From Mumia quercus (lineage in GTDB: Bacteria > Actinomycetota > Actinomycetes > Propionibacteriales > Nocardioidaceae): a stretch of DNA of 64,000 nt. Under the pieces are notes generated by a model. It was not told the origin of the DNA and searched no databases. It saw only the letters and a list, made by a program, of their open reading frames with translations. Of the stretch, positions 39,314-48,215 are shown in pieces. Location: assembly GCF_025506335.1 (NCBI RefSeq), contig NZ_JANZYO010000004.1, positions 372,001-436,000 of the forward strand, read 5' to 3'. How positions within the stretch are numbered: the stretch's first letter is position 1; the number at the start of each line of letters is the position of its first letter. The position numbers and the translations under genes are program-made.

Positions 39314-40210
39314 ATGACCCACTCCCCGTACGACGCCGGGGCGGCACCTCAGCCGGTGCCGCCCCGCTGCTACCTCCACCCCGAGCGCGAGACCTACATC
39401 TCGTGCCAGCGGTGCGGTCGGCCGATCTGCCCTGACTGCATGCGCGACGCCGCGGTCGGCTACCAGTGCCCGCAGTGCCTGCGCGAGGGGCAGTCCCAGG
39501 TGCGTCAGGCCCGTACGGCCGGGGGTGGCCTGGTCCCGGGCAGGCCCGGCGTCGTGACGTTGAGCCTGATCGGCCTCAACGTCGTCGCCTTCCTTCTCAC
39601 GTACGCCACCGGGGGGACCGGCCGCAGCGAGCTCGTCCTGTGGGGTGCGCTCCTCCCCTCCTCGGCCCCGCTCGAGCTGGGCGGCACCGTCTACACCGGC
39701 GTCGCCGACGGCGCGTACTGGCGGATGATCACCAGCGCCTTCCTGCACGACGGCATCTGGCACATCGCGTTCAACATGTACGCGCTCTACCTCTTCGGTC
39801 CCGTCCTCGAGCGCTACCTCGGCACGTGGCGCTTCCTGGCCGCCTACCTGACCTCCGCCGTCGGGGCCTCGGTCTTCGTCTACTTCCTCAGCGGTCCGTA
39901 CTCGCTGACGCTGGGGGCCTCCGGAGCGGTCTTCGGGCTCTTCGCTATGGCGCTGGCGGTGATGTTCAAGCAGGGTCAGGACGTGCGCGGGCTCCTCGCG
40001 CTGGTCGCGATCAACGTGGCGATCACGTTCGTCTTCCCCAACATCAGCTGGCAGGGCCACCTGGGCGGCTTCCTCACCGGTCTGGTGCTCGGCATGGTCT
40101 TCGCCTACGCCCCTCGTGCGCACCGCACGCTGATCCAGTACGCGACGTTCGGCGCGCTCTGGGCCGCCATCATCGCGGGGACGGTGCTCCGGACGATGCA
40201 GCTCAGCTGA
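39314..40210 (+). CDS. Rhomboid-family intramembrane serine protease with N-terminal zinc finger
   Basis: A 298-residue protein. Residues 19-55 form a B-box-like zinc-binding module with Cys19, His22, Cys31, Cys34, Cys39, Cys42, Cys52 and Cys55. Six to seven membrane helices follow, with the catalytic Ser203 in GASGAVFG and His249 in GHLGGF. The oxyanion-side motif W-H-I-A-F-N-M-Y is present. It cleaves helices within the membrane; the substrate is unknown. ATG 39314 starts ten bases after the cyclophilin stop. Confidence 0.92.
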   Translation: MTHSPYDAGAAPQPVPPRCYLHPERETYISCQRCGRPICPDCMRDAAVGYQCPQCLREGQSQVRQARTAGGGLVPGRPGVVTLSLIGLNVVAFLLTYATGGTGRSELVLWGALLPSSAPLELGGTVYTGVADGAYWRMITSAFLHDGIWHIAFNMYALYLFGPVLERYLGTWRFLAAYLTSAVGASVFVYFLSGPYSLTLGASGAVFGLFAMALAVMFKQGQDVRGLLALVAINVAITFVFPNISWQGHLGGFLTGLVLGMVFAYAPRAHRTLIQYATFGALWAAIIAGTVLRTMQLS

Positions 40211-40213
40211 GGG

Positions 40214-40957
40214 TCAACCGAGCACCTCAGCGTGCTGCAGGTCGACCGACCCGGAGAACGCCGGCGCGACGACCTCGTCCTTCGCCGTGATCGCGAGCCC
40301 GAGCTGGTAGCGCTCCGCGTAGTCGCGGTAGGTCTGCACCGCCCCTGAGCGGGCAAGCCCCGCGTACAGGTCGTCGACGGGTCCCACGCCCTCGATGACG
40401 TACGGCGGTGAGTACGGCACGCCGTTGAGGATCACGGTGTTGCCGACGCACTTGATGCCCGTCGTCGAGATGAGCCGCTGGCCCTGGAGAGTGACCGCGG
40501 TGGCGCCGCCCTCCCAGAGGGCGTTGACGAACGCCTGGATGTCCTGCTGGTGCACGACCAGCAGGTTGGGGTCCAGACCCGGCTCGTCGACCTCGCGGGG
40601 TGCGTCCTCGAGGACGATCCGCAGGCCGGGCCCGCTCACCTCGGTGAACCCGGCGGGTGCCCGCAGTGCGCGGGTCTCCTTGCGGGCCTTCGCCACCTCG
40701 GCGTTGTCGACCTCGTCGGTGAGGGAGGCGATCTGCGCACTGAGGTCGTCGACGACCTGCTGCTGCGCGGCGACCTTCTCGCGACGCTGCTCCACGAGGG
40801 TGGGCAGGTCGGTCGTCTCCTGACGCAGGTCGTCGCCCTCGGAGCTGATCGCGCTCGTCACGAAGAGGACGCCCGCGAGCGCCGTCGTCACGGGAACGGC
40901 GACACGCCACGAGAGCGGTGTCCGCGCCTTGGCGGGCCCCTCGTCCTGGTCGGTCAC
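40214..40957 (-). CDS. DUF881 protein
   Basis: A 247-residue protein from GTG 40955-40957. It has one N-terminal membrane helix (VAVPVTTALAGVLFVTSAIS), a coiled-coil segment (about 50-95, LVEQRREKVAAQQQVVDDLSAQ), then the DUF881 domain (GPGLRIVLEDAP, DIQAFVNALWEGGATAVTLQGQRLI, GNTVILNGVPYSPPYVIEGVG). DUF881 genes sit beside crgA in actinobacteria and are probably linked to division or envelope growth. It is convergent with the rhomboid gene (3-nt gap) and divergent from crgA. Confidence 0.9.
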   Translation of the reverse strand: MTDQDEGPAKARTPLSWRVAVPVTTALAGVLFVTSAISSEGDDLRQETTDLPTLVEQRREKVAAQQQVVDDLSAQIASLTDEVDNAEVAKARKETRALRAPAGFTEVSGPGLRIVLEDAPREVDEPGLDPNLLVVHQQDIQAFVNALWEGGATAVTLQGQRLISTTGIKCVGNTVILNGVPYSPPYVIEGVGPVDDLYAGLARSGAVQTYRDYAERYQLGLAITAKDEVVAPAFSGSVDLQHAEVLG

Positions 40958-41063
40958 GACGCTCTCCTTCTCTCCGTCGCGGTGCGCCGACTACGCTAGC
41001 CGACAGAACCAACTGCCCGATGCCGCCCCGACCCCGGGGCGCCTGTCTCTCTGAGGTGTCCTC

Positions 41064-41360
41064 GTGTCCGAAGCCGAGTCCAACAAGTCCGCTGCACGGT
41101 CGGGCAATCCTGCCAAGCGTGAGGCCGCGGCGGAGGCCGCCGCACCGGATCGTCGTACGCCCGTCAAGCCGGTGAAGATCGGCAACCGCTGGGCCGCACC
41201 GGCGATGATCGTCTGCGCCGTGATCGGCCTGATCTGGATCGTCGCGTTCTACACCGCCGGCAACGAGATCCCCCTGATGAAGGACTTCGGCAGCTGGAAC
41301 CTCGTCGTCGGCATGGGCTTCATCGTGGCCGCGTTCGGCTTCGCGATGAAGTGGGAGTGA
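41064..41360 (+). CDS. crgA: Cell division protein CrgA
   Basis: A 98-residue protein from GTG 41064. A basic/Ala N-terminus is followed by the family motif VKIGNRWAAPAMIVCAVIGLIWIVAFY, the short loop NEIPLMKDFGSWNLVVGMGFIV, and a final M-K-W-E, giving two membrane helices. CrgA coordinates the division septum and peptidoglycan enzymes in actinobacteria. A good terminator follows. Confidence 0.95.
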   Translation: MSEAESNKSAARSGNPAKREAAAEAAAPDRRTPVKPVKIGNRWAAPAMIVCAVIGLIWIVAFYTAGNEIPLMKDFGSWNLVVGMGFIVAAFGFAMKWE

Positions 41361-41375
41361 GCGTCGCCGCGCGCT

Positions 41376-41590
41376 AACTACACGGATGTAGTTCTCCACA
41401 CTGGGGAAAACCCCTGTGGAGGAAGAAACCCCGGGTTCGTCGGAACCCGGGGTTTTTCGTGTCCCGAGCGGGTAGTCAAACGAGGAGGTATCGGGAGGAA
41501 TCCGTCGTCTACATGCTGGGGAAAACGGGCTTGTGTGCGCTGACCTGCGTGATCCACACAGCTGTCCCCACCTTCGTCCACAGGCGTGGA
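41376..41590. other. Cluster of DnaA-box-like sequences in the crgA-pknB gap
   Basis: The 307-nt gap 41361-41667 carries DnaA-box-like 9-mers: TTCTCCACA at 41392-41400, TGATCCACA at 41550-41558 and TCGTCCACA at 41574-41582 (identical to the oriC box at 15116). A reverse TGTGGAGGA also lies close by. The phrase CTGGGGAAA(A)CCCCTG at 41401-41416 also occurs in oriC at 14879-14893. An inverted repeat AACTACA-CGGA-TGTAGTT is at 41376-41393. No gene is convincing here; the short frames seen lack ribosome-binding sites and homology. Confidence 0.5.
41426..41457 (+). terminator. crgA terminator
   Basis: Perfect 13-bp arms (41426-41438, 41443-41455), 4-nt loop, T5 run. It lies 65 nt after crgA and within the DnaA-box-like cluster. 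Confidence 0.9.
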
Positions 41591-41618
41591 GATCCCGAGA
41601 GGGCTGCCGGAAACGCAC

Positions 41619-41650
41619 GAGGCCCCGAGTCCAGAAGGACTCGGGGCCTC
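41619..41650 (-). terminator. pknB operon terminator
   Basis: Perfect 14-bp arms (41619-41632, 41637-41650) around AGAA, 17 nt downstream of the pknB stop on the minus strand. It ends the fhaA-to-pknB operon. Confidence 0.8.
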
Positions 41651-41667
41651 ATGAGCGGGAGGAAGCG

Positions 41668-43482
41668 CTAGCCGTCCTCACCGTTGGGGAACATCGGATC
41701 GTCAGGGTCACCGTCGGTCGGCGGGCTGCCCGGGCCGCCGGGGCCGCCCGGGTCGGGAGTCTGGGGACCACGCGAGACGGTCAGGACGATCTGCGTCCCG
41801 GGGTCCGCCTGGTCGCCCGAGCCTGGGATCTGCTCGAGGACGGTGCCGGCCGGCTGGTCGGAGTCGGTCTCGAAGACCCGGACCTCGAACCCGGCGTCGC
41901 GCAACAGCTTCTCGGCCTCGTCGCGCATCTTGCCGACGACGTTCGGGACCTCGGTCTTGCCCTTGGAGACGGTCAGCGTGACCGACGTGCCGGGATCGAC
42001 CTCCTGACCCGGGACGGGGTCGGTCTTGAGGACCTCGTTCTTGGGCGAGTCGCTCTCCTGCTGGACCACCTCGGACTTCAGGCCCAGCGCCTCGAGCTCC
42101 GCTCGAGCCTCCTTGAGGCGCTTGCCGACGAGGTACGGCACCTCGACCCGCTCAGGACCCGCGCTGACGATGATCTCGACCTCGCTGCCCTTCTCGACCT
42201 CCTGCTCCGCGGCAGGGTTGGTCGCGATGACGTCACCTTCGTCCACGTCGGAGCTGGGCTGCGTGCTGACGGTGGTCTTGAACCCGTACGCCTCGCCCGT
42301 GAGCTCGCGCTCGGCGGCCTCCTGGGTCTTACCGGAGACGTCGGGGACAGTCACCAGGTCGACCGGCGGCTCGTCCTCCCCCATCAGCTTCGGGATGCCC
42401 CACGCGGCCAGACCGATGACGAGGAGGGCGGCGAGGGCGGAGACGACCCAGATCCAGCGCTTGCTCCGGCCCTCCTCCTCGTCCCTCGCGGGCGGGAGGT
42501 TGGCCGGCGGCAGCGCCTCGGTGGCAGGCGCCGGCGGGACCGGGGCGTACTGGGCGGTCGGCGCGGCCGCGGCGGCGGTCGGCTGACCCGCAAGGACGCG
42601 CTCGATGTCGGCTCGCATCGCGGCGGCGCTCTGGTAACGCTCGTCGGTGCGCTTGGCCAGCGCGGTCGCGACGACGCGGTCGACGGCCGGGCTGACCTCG
42701 GGGTTGAACGTGGACGGCGGCGGGGCGACCTCACGGACGTGCTGGTAGGCCACCGAGACCGGGCTGTCGCCCTGGAACGGCGGACGCCCCGTGAGCAGCT
42801 CGTACAGCAGGCAGCCGGTGGAGTAGATGTCGCTGCGCGCGTCGACGGTCTCGCCGCGAGCCTGCTCGGGCGAGAGGTACTGCGCGGTGCCGACGACGGC
42901 CGCGGTCTGCGTCATGGCTGACGACGAGTCGGCGACGGCTCGTGCGATGCCGAAGTCCATCACCTTGACCTGGCCCGACGGCGTCAGCATGACGTTGGCG
43001 GGCTTGATGTCACGGTGGATGATCCCGGCGCGGTGGCTGTAGTCGAGTGCCGCGAGGATGTCCGCGGTGATCTCGAGCGTCCGCTCGGGGAGGATCTTGC
43101 GACCCTCACGCTCCATCTCGCGCAGCAGGTCGCGCAGCGTGCGGCCCTCGACGTACTCCATGACGATGAACGGCACCGTGTGGCCGTCGGGCCCGGTGGC
43201 CTCGCCGGTGTCGTAGACGGCGACGATCGAGGGGTGGTTGAGGGCGGCCGCGGACTGCGCCTCGCGACGGAAGCGGGCGAGGAACGTGGGGTCGCTGGCC
43301 AGGTCGGTGCGCAGCCGCTTGATGGCGACCGTGCGGCCCAGGCGGAGGTCACGTCCGATGCGGACCTCGGCCATGCCACCACTGCCCAGCACGCCGCCGA
43401 TCTCGTAGCGGTCGCCGAGGCGGCCGTACGCACCCGGCGGCCCTGCGTAGCCCTGACCTGGGCCGGTGGGCGTTTCGGTCAT
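41668..43482 (-). CDS. pknB: Ser/Thr protein kinase PknB with PASTA domains
   Basis: A 604-residue membrane kinase. The intracellular kinase domain has the Gly loop GSGGMAEV, Lys55 of VAIK, Asp158 of HRDIKPAN, DFG 176-178 and a TQTAAVVGT activation loop. A Pro/Ala-rich linker precedes one membrane helix (about 343-363). Three extracellular PASTA repeats (about 377-442, 443-506, 507-570) sense muropeptides or lipid II. A Pro/Gly/Asp-rich tail ends the chain. It controls cell-wall synthesis and division; likely substrates include FhaA, FhaB, CrgA and the MurJ-associated pseudokinase. No separate pknA lies between it and pbpA. Confidence 0.96.
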   Translation of the reverse strand: MTETPTGPGQGYAGPPGAYGRLGDRYEIGGVLGSGGMAEVRIGRDLRLGRTVAIKRLRTDLASDPTFLARFRREAQSAAALNHPSIVAVYDTGEATGPDGHTVPFIVMEYVEGRTLRDLLREMEREGRKILPERTLEITADILAALDYSHRAGIIHRDIKPANVMLTPSGQVKVMDFGIARAVADSSSAMTQTAAVVGTAQYLSPEQARGETVDARSDIYSTGCLLYELLTGRPPFQGDSPVSVAYQHVREVAPPPSTFNPEVSPAVDRVVATALAKRTDERYQSAAAMRADIERVLAGQPTAAAAAPTAQYAPVPPAPATEALPPANLPPARDEEEGRSKRWIWVVSALAALLVIGLAAWGIPKLMGEDEPPVDLVTVPDVSGKTQEAAERELTGEAYGFKTTVSTQPSSDVDEGDVIATNPAAEQEVEKGSEVEIIVSAGPERVEVPYLVGKRLKEARAELEALGLKSEVVQQESDSPKNEVLKTDPVPGQEVDPGTSVTLTVSKGKTEVPNVVGKMRDEAEKLLRDAGFEVRVFETDSDQPAGTVLEQIPGSGDQADPGTQIVLTVSRGPQTPDPGGPGGPGSPPTDGDPDDPMFPNGEDG

Positions 43483-43552
43483 CGTCTCCTGCTTCCTTCA
43501 AGGCAACTGCTCAAAAATAGCGGCCCGGCGGTGAAGTCCCGAGCATCGGCGC

Positions 43553-45028
43553 TCATCTGTCGAGCACCGCCTGCATCACGGACCGGGCGATCGGACCTGC
43601 CAGGCGGCCACCCGAGATGTCGTCGCGGCCGGTGCTGGAGGACTCGACGACGACGGCGACCGCAACCTTGGGGTCGTCGGCGGGCGCGAACGACACGAAC
43701 CACGCGTACGGGGGCCGGTCGGCGGTCGACTGGGCGGTGCCGGTCTTGCCTCCGACCTCGACCCCGGGGATCGCGGCAGAGCCGCCGGTGCCGTTCTCGA
43801 CGACGTCGACGAGCATCTGGGACAGGCCTGCCGCGGTGCTTCCCGAGATCGCGTCGCGGATCTTCTCCGGCTTCGCGGTCTCGATCGTCTTGAGGTCCGG
43901 CGAGCGGACGGTCGAGACGAGGTAGGGCTTCATGAGGGCGCCGCCGTTGGCGATCGCCCCGGTGGCCATCGCCATCTGGAGCGGCGTCGCGGCCACCTCG
44001 TACTGGCCGATGCCGCTCTGGGCGAGCTGCGGCGCCTCCAGCTCCACATCGGGGTCGGAGGTGAACTGGCTCGGGTTCATGGGGAGCTGGTCGAGGTCGC
44101 GGGCGCCGAAGCCGAACGCGTCCGCCTGGCGTGCCATGTCTTCCTGGCCGACCTTCATGGCGAGGTCGCCGAAGGTGACGTTGCAGGAGACCTCGAGCGC
44201 CTGCGTCAGCGTGATGCGGTTGCCGCCGCAGTTGCCACCGCCCTGGTTGCGCAGCACGTACGACCCGAACCCGGGGGCGGTCAGGCCACGGCCACCCTTG
44301 ACCTGGCTGTCCGGGCCGAGGTTGAGCTTCTCCATCGCCGCGGCGGCCGTGATGATCTTGAACGTCGACCCCGGCGGGAGGATCTGCTGCGTGCTCCGGT
44401 TGAGCATCGGCTTGTCCTTGTCGGCGTTGAGCCGCTTCCAGGCCTTCGCGACCTCGTCGAGGTTGTGGCTCGCGAGGAGGTTGGGGTTGTACGTGGGGCT
44501 GCCGGTCATCGCCAGGATCGCGCCCGTGCTGGGGTCCAGCGCGACCACGGCGCCCTTGGCGTCGCCGGGGAGGTTGTCGATCCCCTCGGCGGCCGCGCGC
44601 TGGGCGCGGCGGTTGATCGTCACCGAGACGCTGCCGCCACGGGGCTGGTTGGACCCGATGAGGTCGACGACGCGGTTGACGAACAGGCGGTTGTCGCTGC
44701 CCGACAGGATGTCGTTCTGCGACTGCTCGAGGCCGCTGCGGCCGTACGTGTAGCTGAAGTAGCCGGTGATGTCGGCGTACAGCTTGGCCTCGGGGTAGCG
44801 CCGCTGGAACTTCCACTGGTCGTCGACGGGCACGCTCTCGGCGATCGGACGGTCGCCGACGAGGATCGGGCCGCGCTCGCGCGCGAACTCCTCGTCGATG
44901 ACGCGGCGGTTGCCGTTCTTGGCGTTCAGCGTGTCGGCGTCGACGAACTGGATGTAGTTCACGCCGATGAGCAGGGCGGTGAACAGCACCAGGCAGACGA
45001 TGGACATCACGCGGATGGGGCGGTTCAC
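43553..45028 (-). CDS. pbpA: Class B penicillin-binding protein PbpA
   Basis: A 491-residue transpeptidase. One N-terminal membrane helix (RVMSIVCLVLFTALLIGVNYIQF) is followed by a dimerisation region and a penicillin-binding domain with S-T-F-K (Ser221, Lys224), S-C-N (281-283) and K-T-G (428-430). The GTG at 45026-45028 overlaps the rodA stop by 4 nt. It crosslinks peptidoglycan made by its SEDS partner RodA, encoded directly before it. Confidence 0.95.
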   Translation of the reverse strand: MNRPIRVMSIVCLVLFTALLIGVNYIQFVDADTLNAKNGNRRVIDEEFARERGPILVGDRPIAESVPVDDQWKFQRRYPEAKLYADITGYFSYTYGRSGLEQSQNDILSGSDNRLFVNRVVDLIGSNQPRGGSVSVTINRRAQRAAAEGIDNLPGDAKGAVVALDPSTGAILAMTGSPTYNPNLLASHNLDEVAKAWKRLNADKDKPMLNRSTQQILPPGSTFKIITAAAAMEKLNLGPDSQVKGGRGLTAPGFGSYVLRNQGGGNCGGNRITLTQALEVSCNVTFGDLAMKVGQEDMARQADAFGFGARDLDQLPMNPSQFTSDPDVELEAPQLAQSGIGQYEVAATPLQMAMATGAIANGGALMKPYLVSTVRSPDLKTIETAKPEKIRDAISGSTAAGLSQMLVDVVENGTGGSAAIPGVEVGGKTGTAQSTADRPPYAWFVSFAPADDPKVAVAVVVESSSTGRDDISGGRLAGPIARSVMQAVLDR

Positions 45029-46410
45029 AGCTTCACCACCTGCGTCGCGTCGTCCATCTGCATCGGCGCGGCCTCCGGCGGCGGGCGCCGGCTCTGGTCG
45101 CTGATGCGCAGCAGGAGCGCGATGATCGCCCAGTTGGCGAGGATCGACGAGCCGCCGTACGACATGAACGGCGTCGTGAGGCCCGTCAGCGGGATGATCC
45201 GGGTGATGCCCCCGACGACGACGAAGACCTGGAGCGCGAACGACACGGCGAGGCCGGTCGCGAGGAGCTTGCCGAAGGCGTCTCGGCAGAGCAGGGCGAT
45301 GCGCAGCCCGCGCTCGACGATGAGCCCGTACATGAGCAGGATCGCCATGGAGCCGGCGAGACCGAGTTCTTCGGCGAACGAGGCGAAGATGAAGTCGGAG
45401 TAGGCGAACGGCGTCAGGTACGGATTGCCCTCGCCGAGCCCGCGCCCGAGCAGGCCGCCCCACGCCATGCCGTACAGGCCTTGGGTGAGCTGGAACGTGC
45501 CGTCGGTGACGGGGAACGGGCTGAGCCAGGCGTCGACACGGCTCTGGACGTGGCTGAACGTGGTCGCGGCGAAGAGCGCGCCGCCGAGGAAGAGCGAGGT
45601 GCCGACGACGAGCCACCCGGGACGCTCGGTGGCGACGTAGAGCATCACGACGAACAGGCCGAAGAACAGCAGCGACGAGCCGAGGTCGCGCTGGAAGATC
45701 AAGACGCCGAGGCTCACCAGCCAGGCCGCCAGGATCGGGCCGAGGTCGCGGCCGCGCGGGAAGTCGATGCCCATGAAGCGGCGGCCGGCGAGGGCGAGGG
45801 CGTCACGCTTCACGACGAGGTAGCCGGCGAAGAAGATCGCCAGGCAGATCTTTGCGAACTCGCCCGGCTGGAGGCTCATGCCGCCGATGTTGATCCAGAT
45901 GCGTGCGCCGTTGATCTGGCGACCGACCACCGGCAGCAGCGGCAGGATCAGGAGCACGAGTGCGGCGAGCCCGAACGTGTACGTGTACGCCTGCAGCTTG
46001 CGGTGGTCGCGGACGACCAGCAGCACCGCCACGAACAGGAGGAGGCCGAGGGCCGTCCACATGACCTGGCGGCCGGCGAACTGCTTCGCCTCCTCGCCGA
46101 GGCTGTCCAGGCGTGCGAGGTCCAGGCGGTAGATCATCGCGATGCCGAGCCCGTTGAGGGCCACGACCAGCGGCACGAGGACCGGGTCGGCGTACGGCGC
46201 CACGAAGCGGACGACGAGGTGCGTGGCGACGGCGATCACGACGAGCAGCACCGCGAGACCGGCGACGAACCCCGGGACCTCGCCGCGCGCCCCGAGACCG
46301 ACGGCGCAGAAGGCGAAGATGACGATCGCGAGCGCGAGCGCGATGAGGAGCGCCTCGGCGCCTCGGCGCTTGCGGTGGACGACCGCAGGTGTGGTGGCAG
46401 GGCTGCTCAC
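45025..46410 (-). CDS. rodA: SEDS-family peptidoglycan polymerase (RodA/FtsW type)
   Basis: A 461-residue membrane protein with about 12 helices, from GTG 46408-46410 overlapping the pstP stop. Characteristic stretches are INGARIWINIGGMSLQPGEFAKI, the QRDLGSSLLFFGLF segment with the catalytic Asp, and LTTPFMSYGGSSILANW. It polymerises lipid II into glycan strands together with PbpA. The gene order with pbpA and pknB indicates the elongation rather than the division SEDS protein. Confidence 0.94.
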   Translation of the reverse strand: MSSPATTPAVVHRKRRGAEALLIALALAIVIFAFCAVGLGARGEVPGFVAGLAVLLVVIAVATHLVVRFVAPYADPVLVPLVVALNGLGIAMIYRLDLARLDSLGEEAKQFAGRQVMWTALGLLLFVAVLLVVRDHRKLQAYTYTFGLAALVLLILPLLPVVGRQINGARIWINIGGMSLQPGEFAKICLAIFFAGYLVVKRDALALAGRRFMGIDFPRGRDLGPILAAWLVSLGVLIFQRDLGSSLLFFGLFVVMLYVATERPGWLVVGTSLFLGGALFAATTFSHVQSRVDAWLSPFPVTDGTFQLTQGLYGMAWGGLLGRGLGEGNPYLTPFAYSDFIFASFAEELGLAGSMAILLMYGLIVERGLRIALLCRDAFGKLLATGLAVSFALQVFVVVGGITRIIPLTGLTTPFMSYGGSSILANWAIIALLLRISDQSRRPPPEAAPMQMDDATQVVKL

Positions 46411-47729
46411 TCGGCACCACCGCACTCGTTGCCGGGCAGGTTGGCCTGCGCGGGGTCCGCGCACAGCGCGGCGATCTCGCGCAGCGTGGTGACGGTGTCG
46501 CGCGCGTCGGTCAGCGAGGTGGAGGCGATGCCCTTCTTGACCTGGTTGGCGCGGAAGGTCGGGAGCGCGTCGACGCGGACATCGGTGACCTCCTCGACGC
46601 TGTCCACATCGATGAGCGGGAGGTCCGCCTGGATGCCGCGGTAGATCACGACGACGCCGTCCTCGGTGCCGACGTAGTACTGGCGCTGGGTCCAGTCCCA
46701 GGCGAGCTTGGCGGCGACGGCGAGGAGGCCGACCACGAGGGCGACGACGACGAGTCGCCGCAGCCAGATGTGGCGACGGGGGGCACGCGGGGCGTAGCGC
46801 AGGGCCTCGGGGTCGACGTCGCGCGTGACCGCGCCGCGCTCGCCGTTGTCCGACCCGTCGTCCGTCGCGAGCGGGATCGCGTCGAGGCTCGTGGAGGTCG
46901 TGGTCGTCCCGCCCCCGGGGCGAGCCTGCTCCGAGGCCGCACCGACGAGCATCGGCTGCCGGTCGGCGCTGGCGAGCGTCGGGTCGGCGGGCGCGTCGAC
47001 GTCGACCATCTCGCAGAGGATCACGGTCACGTTGTCCGCGCCACCGCCGGCGAGCGCGCGCTGCACGAGGTCGACCGCCGCGACGTCGACGTTCGGTGCC
47101 GTACGGAGGACCTCCCCGATCGCGGCGTCGTCGACCATGTCGGACAGACCGTCGCTGCACAGCAGGAAGCGGTCTCCGATCCGCGGCTCGATGAGCGTGA
47201 GGTCCGGCTCGGACTCGTCGCGACCGAGGAGCACGCGCAGGATCAGGGACCGGTTCGGGTGGGTGCGGGCGCCCTCGCGGGTGAGGCGGCCCTCGTCGAC
47301 GAGGCTCTGGACGAGCGTGTGGTCCTTGGTGATCTGGTGGAGCTGGCCGTCGCGCATGAGGTACGCGCGGGAGTCACCGATGTGTGCGAGCCCGAAGGTC
47401 GTGCCGTTCCACAGAAGGGCGGTGAGGGTCGTGCCCATGCCCTCGACGCTGGGGTCGTCCTCGATCACCTCGGCGAGGCGGTCGTTGGCGCGGTGCACGG
47501 CTCCCGCGAGCGCCTCGATCACGTCCCCCGGCGGCGGCCCGTCGAGCCTGCGCACCACGTGCATGACCTCGGACGACGCGAGGTCGCCCGCGGCCGCACC
47601 GCCCATGCCGTCGGCGATGACCAGGAGGTGAGGGCTCGCGTAGCCCGAGTCCTGGTTGGAGGAACGACGGCGGCCGACGTCGGAGAGCGCGACGTACGTG
47701 TAGCCGAGACGGTGCTGGTGCGAGGACAC
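46407..47729 (-). CDS. pstP: PP2C-family Ser/Thr phosphatase PstP
   Basis: A 440-residue phosphatase from GTG 47727-47729. The catalytic domain (1-240) has the metal-binding motifs SNQDS, ADGMGG, GDSRAYL, SDGLSDMV and DNVTVI. A disordered Thr/Ser linker, a membrane helix (WLRRLVVVALVVGLLAVAAKL) and an external domain of about 110 residues follow. It reverses PknB phosphorylation. Genes on both sides are its functional partners. Confidence 0.95.
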   Translation of the reverse strand: MSSHQHRLGYTYVALSDVGRRRSSNQDSGYASPHLLVIADGMGGAAAGDLASSEVMHVVRRLDGPPPGDVIEALAGAVHRANDRLAEVIEDDPSVEGMGTTLTALLWNGTTFGLAHIGDSRAYLMRDGQLHQITKDHTLVQSLVDEGRLTREGARTHPNRSLILRVLLGRDESEPDLTLIEPRIGDRFLLCSDGLSDMVDDAAIGEVLRTAPNVDVAAVDLVQRALAGGGADNVTVILCEMVDVDAPADPTLASADRQPMLVGAASEQARPGGGTTTTSTSLDAIPLATDDGSDNGERGAVTRDVDPEALRYAPRAPRRHIWLRRLVVVALVVGLLAVAAKLAWDWTQRQYYVGTEDGVVVIYRGIQADLPLIDVDSVEEVTDVRVDALPTFRANQVKKGIASTSLTDARDTVTTLREIAALCADPAQANLPGNECGGAE

Positions 47730-47738
47730 AGGCGTCGC

Positions 47739-48215
47739 CTACTTCCGGAGCTCGACCACGGTCTTGCCCAGACGGACGGGCACCCCGAGGTCGACCGGGA
47801 CGGGGGTGGTCACGCGCTGGCTGCCGAGATAGGTGCCGTTGGTGGATCCGAGGTCCTCGACGTACCACTGCTCGCCGTTGGTGGAGAAGCGGGCGTGCCG
47901 GGTGGACACGTAGTCGTCGTCGAGCCGGATGGCGGCATCCGTCCCACGCCCGAGGAGGATGTCGGCTCCCGTCACGGGCACCAGCTGGCCCGCGTTGGGA
48001 CCGTCGGTGACGACCAAGGTCGACGGCATGCCCCGCTTGGGCTTGCGACCCTTCGGTGGCTTGGGCGCGCGCTGCTTGGGCGCCTTCGGGGCGCGCGGCG
48101 ACTCGACCTTGGCGCCGAAGATGTCCGAACGGATCACGGACACCGCCGAGAGCACGAACAGCCAGAGCACCGCGAGGAAGCCGAGCTTGATGAGGGTGAG
48201 GGTCAGCTCGGTCAC
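47739..48215 (-). CDS. fhaB: FHA-domain protein FhaB (FipA)
   Basis: A 158-residue protein from GTG 48213-48215. One N-terminal membrane helix (LIKLGFLAVLWLFVLSAVSVI), a basic Lys/Pro/Arg linker, then an FHA domain with G-R-G-T-D, S-T-R-H and G-S-T-N-G reading phosphothreonine. In mycobacteria it binds phosphorylated division and kinase proteins. It overlaps the fhaA stop by 4 nt. Confidence 0.94.
   Translation of the reverse strand: MTELTLTLIKLGFLAVLWLFVLSAVSVIRSDIFGAKVESPRAPKAPKQRAPKPPKGRKPKRGMPSTLVVTDGPNAGQLVPVTGADILLGRGTDAAIRLDDDYVSTRHARFSTNGEQWYVEDLGSTNGTYLGSQRVTTPVPVDLGVPVRLGKTVVELRK

Noticed and set aside
41459-41671. Possible 70-residue gene in the crgA-pknB gap
   Set aside because: No recognisable family, it runs through the pknB terminator hairpin, and its composition is Arg-rich like other shadows.
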